From Kiritimatiellaceae bacterium (GTDB lineage Bacteria > Verrucomicrobiota > Kiritimatiellia > Kiritimatiellales > Pontiellaceae): a stretch of 19,908 bases of DNA. Positions 13,384 through 19,908 of this stretch are shown here, one piece after another. Positions within the stretch are counted from its first letter, which is position 1. Every line of letters starts with the position of its first letter. The DNA is taken from assembly GCA_002691095.1 (NCBI GenBank), contig NZGU01000018.1:1-19908 (forward strand). The letters run 5' to 3'. The notes under the pieces were generated by a model, which had not been told where the DNA came from, did no database searches, and saw nothing but the letters and a program-made list of their open reading frames with translations. The position numbers and the translations under genes were made by a program.

Positions 13384-15665
13384 AGACGCTGCATGTGGCG
13401 TTAGCGGGTAATCCGAACTGCGGGAAGACGACGGTGTTTAATGCGCTGACGGGGTCGCGGAAGCGGGTGGGCAACTGGCCGGGTGTGACGGTGGAGCGGA
13501 TGATCGGAGAGTATGATCATTGCGGTGCGACGGTGGAGGTGACGGATCTGCCGGGCATCTATTCGTTTTCGGCGCTTTCGCCGGATGAGGAGGTGGCGCG
13601 TAAGCATATTCTATTTGATAAGCCGGATGTGGTGGTGAATGTGATTGATGCTTCGAATCTGGAGCGGAATCTCTATTTGACGACGCAGCTGTTGGAGATG
13701 GATGTGCCGGTGGTGGTGGCGTTGAACATGATGGATATGGCGGAGCAGCGGGGGGTGAAGATTGATGTGGACCATTTGCAGACGCATTTGGGCTGTCCGG
13801 TGGTGCCGGTGGTGGCGACGCGGAAGAAGGGGATGGAGGAGCTGTGCTGCACGGTGTGTGATATCAGCAAGACGCGGCAGCTGCCGGGGAATCGGGTGCA
13901 GTATGATGCGCAGCTGGAGCCGTTGTTGCGAAAGCTGGAGGTGGAGCTGGGGAGTATTGCGCTGAGCAAGAAGATTTCGGCGCGGTGGTTGGCGATTAAG
14001 GTGCTGGAGAAGGATTCGATTGCGGACCAAACGCTGGGTGTGGATCGGGCGTTGTTGCCGGATCTGGAAGAGCCGCTTCGGAAAGCGGAGCGGGTGGCGG
14101 GTAGTGATGTGGATATGCTGATCGCTGATGGGCGGTATGGGTTTATTAATGGATTGGTGCGGGATGTGACGAAGGGCAGTGACTTGAATAAGAAGTCCTT
14201 CACGGATCGAATCGATCAACTGGTGTTGCATCGTTTTTTTGGTTTTCCGATTTTCTTTTTGGTGATGTATGCGGTGTTTGCGGTGACGATTAACGTGGGG
14301 GGGCCGTTTATTGATTTTTTTGATATTTTAATGGGTACGATTTTTGTGGATGGCTTTCGGGTGGTGTTGGAGTCGGTGAGTACACCGGCTTGGTTGGTGG
14401 CGGTGCTGGCAGATGGGTTGGGGGGGGGCGTGCAGTCGGTCTCGACGTTTATCCCGCCGATTTTCCTGATTTTTTTCTGTCTTTCGTTGTTGGAAGATTC
14501 GGGCTATATGTCGCGGGCGGCGTTTGTGATGGATCATTTTTTGCGAAAAATTGGACTGCCGGGGAAGGCGTTTATTCCGATGCTGGTGGGTTTTGGCTGC
14601 AACGTGCCGGGGATCACGGCGACGCGAACGCTGGATAGTCGGCGGGAGCGGATTCTGGCGATTATGATGAATCCGTTTATGTCGTGTGGGGCGCGGTTGC
14701 CGGTTTATACGTTGTTTGCGGCGGCGTTTTTCCCGAATCGGGGTGGGGTGATTATTTTTGGAATCTACCTGATTGGGATTGCGCTGGCGGTGCTGACGGG
14801 GTTGTTGTTTAAGCATACGCTTTTGCGGGGTGAGGCTTCGCATTTTGTGATGGAGTTGCCGCCGTATCATGTGCCGACGGTGAATGGGGTGTTGTTCCAT
14901 ACGTGGCATCGGCTGAAGTCGTTTTTGATTAAGGCGGGTAAGTTGATTCTGCTGTTGGTGACGATTTTGGGCTTTTTTAATACGATGGGGACGGATGGCA
15001 GTTTTGGTCATGCGGATTCGAGCCGCTCGGTGTTGAGCGCGACCAGCCGGGCGATCACGCCGGTGTTTCATCCGATGGGAATTGAGAAGGAGAATTGGCC
15101 TGCCACGGTGGGGTTGTTTACGGGGATCTTTGCGAAAGAGGCGGTGGTGGGTACCTTGGATTCGCTCTATGGCCAGATGGAGAAAGAGGTGGCAACGGAA
15201 GCGGATGAGGGGTTTGATTTTGGGGCGGGTATGGCGGAGGCCTTTGCGGCGATTCCGGCGGGCTTTGAGGGGTTCTGGGACGGGGTGAGAGATCCGTTGG
15301 GGCTTTCGGGGGCGTTGGCGGAGGTGGATGAGGTGGAGGTTTCGGCACATGCGACGATGGTGAGTCGGTTTGGGGCACAGGGGGAGCAGGCGGCGTTTGC
15401 TTATTTGTTGTTTATTTTGATCTATGCGCCGTGTGTGGCGGCGCTGGCGGCGATTCATCGGGAGATTGGGCTGGGCTGGATGTTGTTGGCCGTTTCTTAT
15501 TTGACGGGGCTGGCGTGGCTGACGGCGACGCTTTATTTTCAGATTGCGACGTTTGCGAGTGATCCGTTGTCGGCGGCGGGTTGGATTGGGGGCTGTGTGG
15601 CGGTGCTGCTGCTATTCGTGATGGGGATGCGGATTGCAGGGCGTGGGGAAGTGGGTCGTGCTTAG
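13380..15665 (+). CDS. feoB: FeoB, ferrous iron transporter
   Basis: This is a full-length (761 residues) inner-membrane ferrous iron permease with an N-terminal GTPase. The G-motifs are all visible: G1 GNPNCGKT (10-17), the switch GNWPGVTVE, G3 DLPG (56-59) and G4 NMMD (116-119). A helical linker follows, then the membrane domain from about residue 280. That domain has the conserved GFGCNVPGITATRTL and MSCGARLPVYTLFAAAFF blocks and a second copy region, FTGIFAKEAVVGTL. It overlaps feoA by four bases, and its 3' end overlaps feoC by eight. A run of nine Gs (14420-14428) lies in frame inside the gene. No truncation is seen. Confidence 0.97.
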   Translation: MKTLHVALAGNPNCGKTTVFNALTGSRKRVGNWPGVTVERMIGEYDHCGATVEVTDLPGIYSFSALSPDEEVARKHILFDKPDVVVNVIDASNLERNLYLTTQLLEMDVPVVVALNMMDMAEQRGVKIDVDHLQTHLGCPVVPVVATRKKGMEELCCTVCDISKTRQLPGNRVQYDAQLEPLLRKLEVELGSIALSKKISARWLAIKVLEKDSIADQTLGVDRALLPDLEEPLRKAERVAGSDVDMLIADGRYGFINGLVRDVTKGSDLNKKSFTDRIDQLVLHRFFGFPIFFLVMYAVFAVTINVGGPFIDFFDILMGTIFVDGFRVVLESVSTPAWLVAVLADGLGGGVQSVSTFIPPIFLIFFCLSLLEDSGYMSRAAFVMDHFLRKIGLPGKAFIPMLVGFGCNVPGITATRTLDSRRERILAIMMNPFMSCGARLPVYTLFAAAFFPNRGGVIIFGIYLIGIALAVLTGLLFKHTLLRGEASHFVMELPPYHVPTVNGVLFHTWHRLKSFLIKAGKLILLLVTILGFFNTMGTDGSFGHADSSRSVLSATSRAITPVFHPMGIEKENWPATVGLFTGIFAKEAVVGTLDSLYGQMEKEVATEADEGFDFGAGMAEAFAAIPAGFEGFWDGVRDPLGLSGALAEVDEVEVSAHATMVSRFGAQGEQAAFAYLLFILIYAPCVAALAAIHREIGLGWMLLAVSYLTGLAWLTATLYFQIATFASDPLSAAGWIGGCVAVLLLFVMGMRIAGRGEVGRA

Positions 15666-15888
15666 TTCGGTTATCGCATTGCTGGAAGAGCGGGGGACGC
15701 TCTCGGTGCTGGAGATTTCTCAGCAGCTGGAGATTGAGTCGAGTGCATTGCATCCGATGCTGGAGTTGCTGGTGCGCAAGGCAAAGATTGAGAAGGTGGA
15801 GTTGCCGTGTCGTTCGGGTTGTGCGGGGGGGTGCGAGTCGGCGGATCAGATGCTGTTCTATAAGTTGTGTGAGGGTGCGTCGGCGTAG
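15658..15888 (+). CDS. feoC: FeoC-like winged-helix protein with a four-Cys cluster
   Basis: This is a 76-residue small protein of the FeoC type. The N-terminal half is a helix-turn-helix or winged helix (SSVIALLEERGTLSVLEIS then QQLEIESSALHPMLELLVRK). The C-terminal wing carries Cys51, Cys55, Cys59 (C-x3-C-x3-C) and Cys71, which suit an iron-sulfur or metal site as proposed for other FeoC proteins. The chosen start is GTG at 15658, with GGGGAAG upstream, inside the last codons of feoB. A TTG at 15634 would add eight residues. It may regulate or stabilise FeoB in response to iron or oxygen. Its last 31 bases overlap the end of thiH on the other strand. Confidence 0.82.
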   Translation: MLSSVIALLEERGTLSVLEISQQLEIESSALHPMLELLVRKAKIEKVELPCRSGCAGGCESADQMLFYKLCEGASA

Positions 15889-17006
15889 ACGGTGGGTTCG
15901 CGATAGATGGCGTCGTAGTTTTTGAAGACGGGTTCGAGCCCTTTGTTGCGGAGCATGGCGCAGAAGGATGCGATGGAGCGTTCGTCGCTGATGGAGAATT
16001 GTTGGGTGGAGTCGCCGACTTTGTCGCTGTATCCGCCGACGGTGGTTTTGCTGGCGACGCTCATTTTGGAGATGCCGACACCGGCGAGGCCGTCGCGGAT
16101 GGCGGCGGATTCGCGGGTGGAGAGAAGCAAGGGGACGGCGGGGAGGCAGATGCGTAGGGCGAAGATGGCTTGTGCGAGGGTGGTTTCGTCGACGGGGTGG
16201 AGGGCTTGGAAGCCTCCCATTTGGGGTTTGATGCGGGGGAAGGAGAGGGTGATGCCGGCTTGCCAGTAGGTTTTGAGGAGGTGGGTGGCGTGGCGGTAGA
16301 GGGCGATGAGGTCGGCGGCGGGGTCGGCGAGGCCGAGCAGCACGCCGAGGCCGAGGGTGCGGAGTCCGCCGCGGAGGGCGCGGTTGGGGGCATCGAGGCG
16401 GGCGTGGAAGTCGCGTTTGTCGCCCCAGCGGTGCATTTGTGCGTAGACGGTGGTGTTGTAGGTCTCTTGGTAGAGGGTGACGCCGGTGCAGCCGGCTTCG
16501 GCGAGGGAGCGGTATTCTTCTTGGCGCATGGGAAAGACTTCGATGTTGATGTTGTTGAGGCGTTGGGCGGCGCGTGCGATGGCTTCGCGGATGTAGGCGG
16601 TGTCGGCTTCGGGCATGCGTTCGCCGGTGAGGAGGACGATTTCGTCTAGGCCGGCGGCGGTGATGGCGTCGAGTTCGTGGTCGAGTTGTTGGGTGTCGAG
16701 GACGGCGCGGGTGGCACGGCGGTCGGCGGCGATGCCGCAGTAGAGGCAGCCGCCGTTGCAGAAGTTGGAGAGGTAGAGGGGGGTGTAGAGGGAGATGGTG
16801 CGACCGAAGTGGCGCTGGGTGAGTGCTTGAGCGCGGTGGGCCATTGGTTCGAGAAGGGGTCGGGCGGCGGGGGAGAGCATGAGGGCGAGTTCGCGTTCGG
16901 TGGGGTGGTCGCTGTGGATGGCGTTTTCGATGGCACGCAGGTCGGTGGACTGGCTGTGGGCGAGCCAGGGCTGGGGGTCGAGCCAGTTGGGGAGGGGGTT
17001 AGTCAT
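15858..17006 (-). CDS. thiH: 2-iminoacetate synthase (ThiH)
   Basis: This radical SAM enzyme cleaves tyrosine to dehydroglycine (2-iminoacetate) and p-cresol for thiazole formation. The 4Fe-4S motif is C83-NGG-C87-LY-C90. Typical flanking blocks are TPLYLSNFCNGGC, DEIVLLTGE, YQETYN and LSFPRIKPQMGGF; the C-terminal half is GISKMSVASKTTVGGYS. Its 382 residues are the usual length. The start overlaps the end of thiG by eight bases, so it is the last gene of the thiS-thiG-thiH operon. The use of ThiH rather than the glycine oxidase ThiO suggests an oxygen-sensitive route and a largely anaerobic life. The coding strand is C-rich, because the + strand is G-rich throughout. Confidence 0.95.
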   Translation of the reverse strand: MTNPLPNWLDPQPWLAHSQSTDLRAIENAIHSDHPTERELALMLSPAARPLLEPMAHRAQALTQRHFGRTISLYTPLYLSNFCNGGCLYCGIAADRRATRAVLDTQQLDHELDAITAAGLDEIVLLTGERMPEADTAYIREAIARAAQRLNNINIEVFPMRQEEYRSLAEAGCTGVTLYQETYNTTVYAQMHRWGDKRDFHARLDAPNRALRGGLRTLGLGVLLGLADPAADLIALYRHATHLLKTYWQAGITLSFPRIKPQMGGFQALHPVDETTLAQAIFALRICLPAVPLLLSTRESAAIRDGLAGVGISKMSVASKTTVGGYSDKVGDSTQQFSISDERSIASFCAMLRNKGLEPVFKNYDAIYREPTVYADAPSHNL

Positions 17007-17781
17007 GTGTGCTGAGAAAGGAGGTTAGGGGGGAGCTGGCGACGGCGGCTTCGGAGGTGGGCATGAGGCCGGCGTTTCGGGCGGCGTGTCCGCTTTCGAC
17101 GGCGGTTTTGAAGGCGGCGGCCATGGCGATGGGGTTGTCGGCGGCGGCGATGGCGCTGTTGACGAGGACGGCTTCGCATCCCATTTCCATGGCTTGAGCG
17201 GCTTGTGAGGGGGCGCGGAGGCCGGCATCGACGATGACGGGGACTTGACTGTCGCGGATGATGATGCGGATCATTTCGGCGGTGGCGAGTCCTTTGCCGG
17301 TGCCGATGGCGGCGCCGAGGGGCATGACGGCGGCGCAGCCGACCTGTTCGAGGCGTTTGGCGAGGACGGGGTCGGCGGGGATGTAGGGTAGGACGAGGAA
17401 GTCTTGTTTGGCGAGTTCGATGGCGGCTTCGTAGGTTTCGATGGGGTCGGGGAGTAGGTGGTGGGGGTTGGGGTGAATTTCTAGTTTGATGAAGCGGCTT
17501 TGACTGAGTTCGCGACCGAGGAGGGCGGCGCGGATGGCTTCTTTGGCGTTCATGGCGCCGGAGGTGTTGGGCATGAGTTTGACCTGTTTGAGCTGCGTGA
17601 GGGGGCCGTAGAGGTCGTCTTCGGCTTGGGCTTTGTTGAAGCGGCGTAGGGCGACGGTGACGAGCTGGCTGCCGGAGGCTTTGACGGCTTCGATCATGGT
17701 GGAGACGTTGGCAAATTTGCCGGTTCCGATGAGGAGTCGGGAGTGGAGGGTTTCGTTTTGGAAGGTGAGGGGGGTGTCCAT
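16999..17781 (-). CDS. thiG: Thiazole synthase (ThiG)
   Basis: This 260-residue (beta/alpha)8 enzyme makes the thiazole phosphate moiety of thiamine from deoxyxylulose phosphate, ThiS thiocarboxylate and dehydroglycine. Landmarks are SRLLIGTGKFAN near the N-terminus, the Schiff-base Lys99 in FIKLEIHPNPHHLLPDP, YIPADPVLAKRLEQVGCAAVMPLGAAIGTGKG and the phosphate site VPVIVDAGLRAPSQAAQAMEMG. Its ATG overlaps the thiS stop by one base (TAATG). The frame is complete. Confidence 0.97.
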   Translation of the reverse strand: MDTPLTFQNETLHSRLLIGTGKFANVSTMIEAVKASGSQLVTVALRRFNKAQAEDDLYGPLTQLKQVKLMPNTSGAMNAKEAIRAALLGRELSQSRFIKLEIHPNPHHLLPDPIETYEAAIELAKQDFLVLPYIPADPVLAKRLEQVGCAAVMPLGAAIGTGKGLATAEMIRIIIRDSQVPVIVDAGLRAPSQAAQAMEMGCEAVLVNSAIAAADNPIAMAAAFKTAVESGHAARNAGLMPTSEAAVASSPLTSFLSTHD

Positions 17782-17981
17782 TATCCACCTCCGACAAAGA
17801 CGAGGATTTCGATCTGGTCGTTTTCGTTGAGGGGGGTGTTGGACCAGTCGGTGGCGGGGATGACGTTGCCGTTTTGCATGAGAGCGGTGTGCTCTTTCTG
17901 GGCGCCGATTTCATCGAGCAGGGAGGTGAGCGTGCTGGCACCTTGGTGGGTGTGGGCTTCTCCGTTTAGTGTGATGTTCAT
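17781..17981 (-). CDS. thiS: Sulfur carrier protein ThiS
   Basis: This 66-residue ubiquitin-like carrier delivers sulfur as a C-terminal thiocarboxylate to ThiG. It begins MNITLNGEAH and has TLTSLLDEIG. It ends in IEILVFVGGG, keeping the required terminal Gly-Gly with one further Gly before it. AAGGAGTG lies 4-5 nt ahead of the ATG and is a candidate target of the upstream TPP riboswitch. No ThiF-type activating enzyme is in the window, so adenylation must come from elsewhere. Confidence 0.94.
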   Translation of the reverse strand: MNITLNGEAHTHQGASTLTSLLDEIGAQKEHTALMQNGNVIPATDWSNTPLNENDQIEILVFVGGG

Positions 17982-18035
17982 GTTTCACTCCTTCTCTTTT
18001 GCCGTTTTGCCTGGGATGGAGTGTGTGCTTTCGCC

Positions 18036-18117
18036 AACACTCCCTCGCGCCGGTATCAGCCGGATCAGGTTCGACGGGTCTATTCTCAGCGCGTTGGTTA
18101 GACGGCACCCCGGGTTA
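18036..18117 (-). ncRNA. TPP riboswitch (thi box)
   Basis: On the minus strand the conserved thi-box pieces appear in order: CCGGGGTGCC, CGCTGAGAATAGACCC, GAACCTGATCCGG and TGATACCGGCGCGAGGGA. This binds thiamine pyrophosphate and should shut down thiSGH. Downstream, GGAGTGT at the riboswitch edge (18043-18037) can pair with ACACTCC (18024-18018). The latter can instead pair with the GGAGTG of the thiS ribosome-binding site. Together with the lack of a T-run, this points to control of translation rather than termination. No clear promoter was identified upstream. Confidence 0.95.
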
Positions 18118-18223
18118 CTTGATACCATGCCTTGGTGCTCTGCGGGTGTAAAGCGATTATGTTGGAAAGCAGGTGGGTGCGGGTGGGGTGGGTGATGTTC
18201 GATAAAAAAATGAAGATTCAGTA

Positions 18224-18251
18224 TTGTCTCGTGCAAACACTTTGCTAATCT
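18224..18251 (+). promoter_or_regulatory. Promoter candidate of tRNA-Glu
   Basis: TTGTCT (18224-18229) and TAATCT (18246-18251) are spaced by 16 bp, 21 nt before the mature tRNA. Confidence 0.45.
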
Positions 18252-18272
18252 ACGCGCTCGTTGGCACTAAAT

Positions 18273-18348
18273 GACCCCTTCGTCTAGTGGCCTAGGACTC
18301 CAGGTTTTCATCCTGGCAACACGGGTTCGAGTCCCGTAGGGGTCGCCA
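18273..18348 (+). tRNA. tRNA-Glu (anticodon TTC)
   Basis: A complete cloverleaf is visible, with acceptor GACCCCT/AGGGGTC and anticodon stem CCAGG/CCTGG around TTTTCAT (anticodon TTC). The T-arm contains GGGTTCGAGTCCC, the discriminator is G and the CCA is encoded. Seven Ts follow at once (18349-18355) and may help end the transcript. Confidence 0.97.
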
Positions 18349-18398
18349 TTTTTTTCTGGGTGCTGCTCTCTTTTTTTATGCCTCTGCCAAGATTCGGA

Positions 18399-18426
18399 TT
18401 GCTTTTGATGGCGACTGAAATATCTT
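18399..18426 (+). promoter_or_regulatory. Promoter candidate of the Tol/Exb cluster
   Basis: TTGCTT (18399-18404) and TATCTT (18421-18426) are spaced by 16 bp, 36 nt upstream of the first gene. Confidence 0.4.
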
Positions 18427-18462
18427 CTTGTGTGTGAAGATGATCTGTAAAGGAGTGGGTTT

Positions 18463-19212
18463 ATGATGGAGTGGTGGCAGCCGGTGTTGCCGGTGGGGGA
18501 TATGGCTTCGGCGTTTTGGCAAAGTACGTTGCCGGGGAAGGTGATTGTGGCGTTGCTGTTTTTGGGGTCGGCGGCGGCGTGGACGATTATGGTGACGAAG
18601 GGGATGCAGTTGCGGGCGGCGGGGCGTTCGACGGCGCATTTTTTGAAGTTGTTTCGAGCGGAGCGGGATCCGACGACGTTGTATACGCGGCGGGAGGAGA
18701 TTGCGGGTACGCCGTTGCAGGGGTTGTATCGGGAAGGGTGCAGGGCATTGGGGGCGGAGCTGCAGGTGCAGGGGGTTGACCCGGATGATTTGTTGATGGG
18801 GGAGTTGACGGCGGGGGCGCATCGGCGGTTGTCGTTGAATCAGTTGGAGACGGTGCGGTCGGTGGTGGATCGTAATCTGGCGGATGAGGTGCTGTTGCTG
18901 GAGGATCAGATGGGCTTGCTGGCGACGGCGGTGAGTGCGGCGCCTTTTTTGGGGTTGCTGGGAACGGTGTGGGGCGTGATGGATGCGTTTGCGGGGATGG
19001 CGTTGGCGGGGAATGCGGCGCTTTCGGCGGTGGCGCCGGGTATTTCGGGGGCGTTGCTGACGACGATTATTGGGCTGATTGTGGCGTTGCCTTCGATGAT
19101 TGGCTATAATTTGTTGTCGGCGGAGATTCGGCGGATTTCGGTTCAGATGGATAATTTTGCGCAGGAGTTTGTTTCGGGTGTGCAGAATAGTTATGTGATT
19201 GAGGCGGAGTAG
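18463..19212 (+). CDS. MotA/TolQ/ExbB-family proton channel protein
   Basis: This 249-residue inner-membrane subunit belongs to a proton-driven motor complex of the TolQR or ExbBD type. There are three membrane segments: about 27-45 (VIVALLFLGSAAAWTIMV), 152-175 (LLATAVSAAPFLGLLGTVWGVMDAF, a family signature) and 193-217 (ISGALLTTIIGLIVALPSMIGY). A large cytoplasmic loop lies between the first two. AAGGAG sits 7 nt ahead of the ATG at 18463; a second ATG follows at once. It is followed two bases later by its TolR/ExbD partner. Whether the complex serves Tol-Pal (envelope constriction) or TonB (uptake) is not decided by this sequence. The arrangement with a TolA/TonB-like third gene fits either. 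Confidence 0.9.
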   Translation: MMEWWQPVLPVGDMASAFWQSTLPGKVIVALLFLGSAAAWTIMVTKGMQLRAAGRSTAHFLKLFRAERDPTTLYTRREEIAGTPLQGLYREGCRALGAELQVQGVDPDDLLMGELTAGAHRRLSLNQLETVRSVVDRNLADEVLLLEDQMGLLATAVSAAPFLGLLGTVWGVMDAFAGMALAGNAALSAVAPGISGALLTTIIGLIVALPSMIGYNLLSAEIRRISVQMDNFAQEFVSGVQNSYVIEAE

Positions 19213-19214
19213 GG

Positions 19215-19625
19215 ATGGGGCGGCGGACGAGTTTGGTTCAGTTGAATCAGATCAGCGACATTAATATGACGCCGCTGATGGATTTGACGTTTATTTTGCT
19301 GATTACGTTTATCATTACGTTTCCGTTGATTGAGCAGGGGGTGTCGATTGAGCTGCCGAAGGGGGAGGCGGGGGAGTTGCCGGAGGGGGTTTCGCGGTCG
19401 ATCAGTTTGAATGGTGGGGGACAGTTGTTTTTGGATGATGTGCCGGTTTCGAGGGATGAGCTGGCGTCGGCGTTGGTGGAGGTGGCGTTGGGCTCGCCGG
19501 ATAGTACGGTGTTTGTGCGGGCGGATGCGGCGTTGCCCTATGGTGAGGTGATGGAGCTGATGCGGATGCTGCATGCGGCAAATATTACGCGGATGGCGTT
19601 GGTGACGGAGGCGGATTCTTTGTGA
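19215..19625 (+). CDS. TolR/ExbD-family biopolymer transport protein
   Basis: This 136-residue single-pass partner of the preceding channel has a short cytoplasmic N-terminus, then INMTPLMDLTFILLITFIIT. The membrane Asp23 is the proton-carrying residue of the family. The periplasmic part (SISLNGGGQLFLDDVPVSRDEL onward) has the usual ExbD/TolR fold pattern and ends with the VFVRADAALPYGEVMELMRML block. The start has AGGG close upstream. The stop overlaps the ATG of the next gene (ATGA at 19625). Confidence 0.92.
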   Translation: MGRRTSLVQLNQISDINMTPLMDLTFILLITFIITFPLIEQGVSIELPKGEAGELPEGVSRSISLNGGGQLFLDDVPVSRDELASALVEVALGSPDSTVFVRADAALPYGEVMELMRMLHAANITRMALVTEADSL

Positions 19626-19908
19626 TGTGGGGTGGGCGTGGCAGCGTGTTTGGGCGGGTGTTGCTGGTTCATCTGGGGGTGGTGGTGCTGGTGTTGTTGA
19701 GTTCGTTTTTGCGGGGTTGTTTTGCGCCGCGTCCGACGCCGGAGATTGTGACGTATATTGATTTTGGGGGAGCGGTTGCGGAGGTGGAAGTGGTGGAGGT
19801 GGCGGAGCCGGTGGTGGAGCCTGTGCCGGCACCGAAACCTGTGCCGACGCCGACCCCGGTACCTAAGCCGAGCCTAGTACCGAAAGCGGAGCCTGCGCCG
19901 AAGCCGAC
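19625..19908 (+). CDS. TolA/TonB-like protein (3'-partial)
   Basis: The first 94 residues are visible. There is a short basic N-terminus (MWGGRGSVFGR), one membrane segment (VLLVHLGVVVLVLLSSFL), then a periplasmic stretch (EIVTYIDFGGA) running into a Pro/Val/Glu/Lys-rich linker with repeated VP, KP and TP dipeptides. This is the layout of TonB and TolA, energy transducers that span the periplasm. The C-terminal domain that would tell them apart lies outside the window. It overlaps the TolR/ExbD gene by one base. Confidence 0.72.
   Translation, partial: MWGGRGSVFGRVLLVHLGVVVLVLLSSFLRGCFAPRPTPEIVTYIDFGGAVAEVEVVEVAEPVVEPVPAPKPVPTPTPVPKPSLVPKAEPAPKP

Noticed and set aside
17003..17941. 312-codon minus-strand frame over thiG and thiS
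   Set aside because: It is in a different frame from thiG and thiS, which are both unmistakable. The translation is low-complexity Arg/Pro/His.

Overview
The window reads as a stretch of a Gram-negative, polysaccharide-degrading bacterium. The mix of a formylglycine-type sulfatase, a true formylglycine-generating enzyme, a GH130-type protein, an LbtU-like porin beside feoAB and a Tol/Exb cluster fits the PVC group (Kiritimatiellota or Verrucomicrobiota). That placement is inference, since no rRNA or marker gene is present.

Region 1 (1-5459) is a same-strand, tightly packed polysaccharide-utilisation operon: a GPH/MFS sugar transporter (5' end outside the window), a GH5-like lipoprotein, an exported S1-type sulfatase and a GH130-type glycosidase/phosphorylase. 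Its base composition is balanced. A hairpin follows the last gene.

Region 2 (5460-5815) holds a minus-strand tRNA-Pro. The last 16 nt of this tRNA are repeated 161 bp downstream, just before an intrinsic terminator. This looks like an integration scar at the point where base composition changes.

Region 3 (about 5.9-9.7 kb) carries a membrane-anchored DNA/RNA non-specific endonuclease, an exported formylglycine-generating enzyme, tRNA-Arg, kduI, a dctP remnant fused in frame to a discoidin-like tail, and a CAT-anticodon tRNA. From about 5.9 kb onward the + strand is strikingly G-rich and C-poor whichever strand the gene is on. The dctP-fused tail and the region after it break this pattern.

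Region 4 (10.0-15.9 kb) has a sodium:solute symporter with a strong terminator. An iron operon follows: a 63-aa Cys/His protein, an LbtU-like outer-membrane porin, FeoA, FeoB and a FeoC-like protein, with one candidate promoter and overlapping or near-touching genes.

Region 5 (15.86-18.12 kb, minus strand) is a thiazole-biosynthesis operon, thiS-thiG-thiH, led by a TPP riboswitch. The 3' end of thiH overlaps that of feoC by 31 bp.

Region 6 (18.27 kb to the end) has tRNA-Glu and then a TolQ/ExbB - TolR/ExbD - TolA/TonB-like cluster whose last gene runs off the window.
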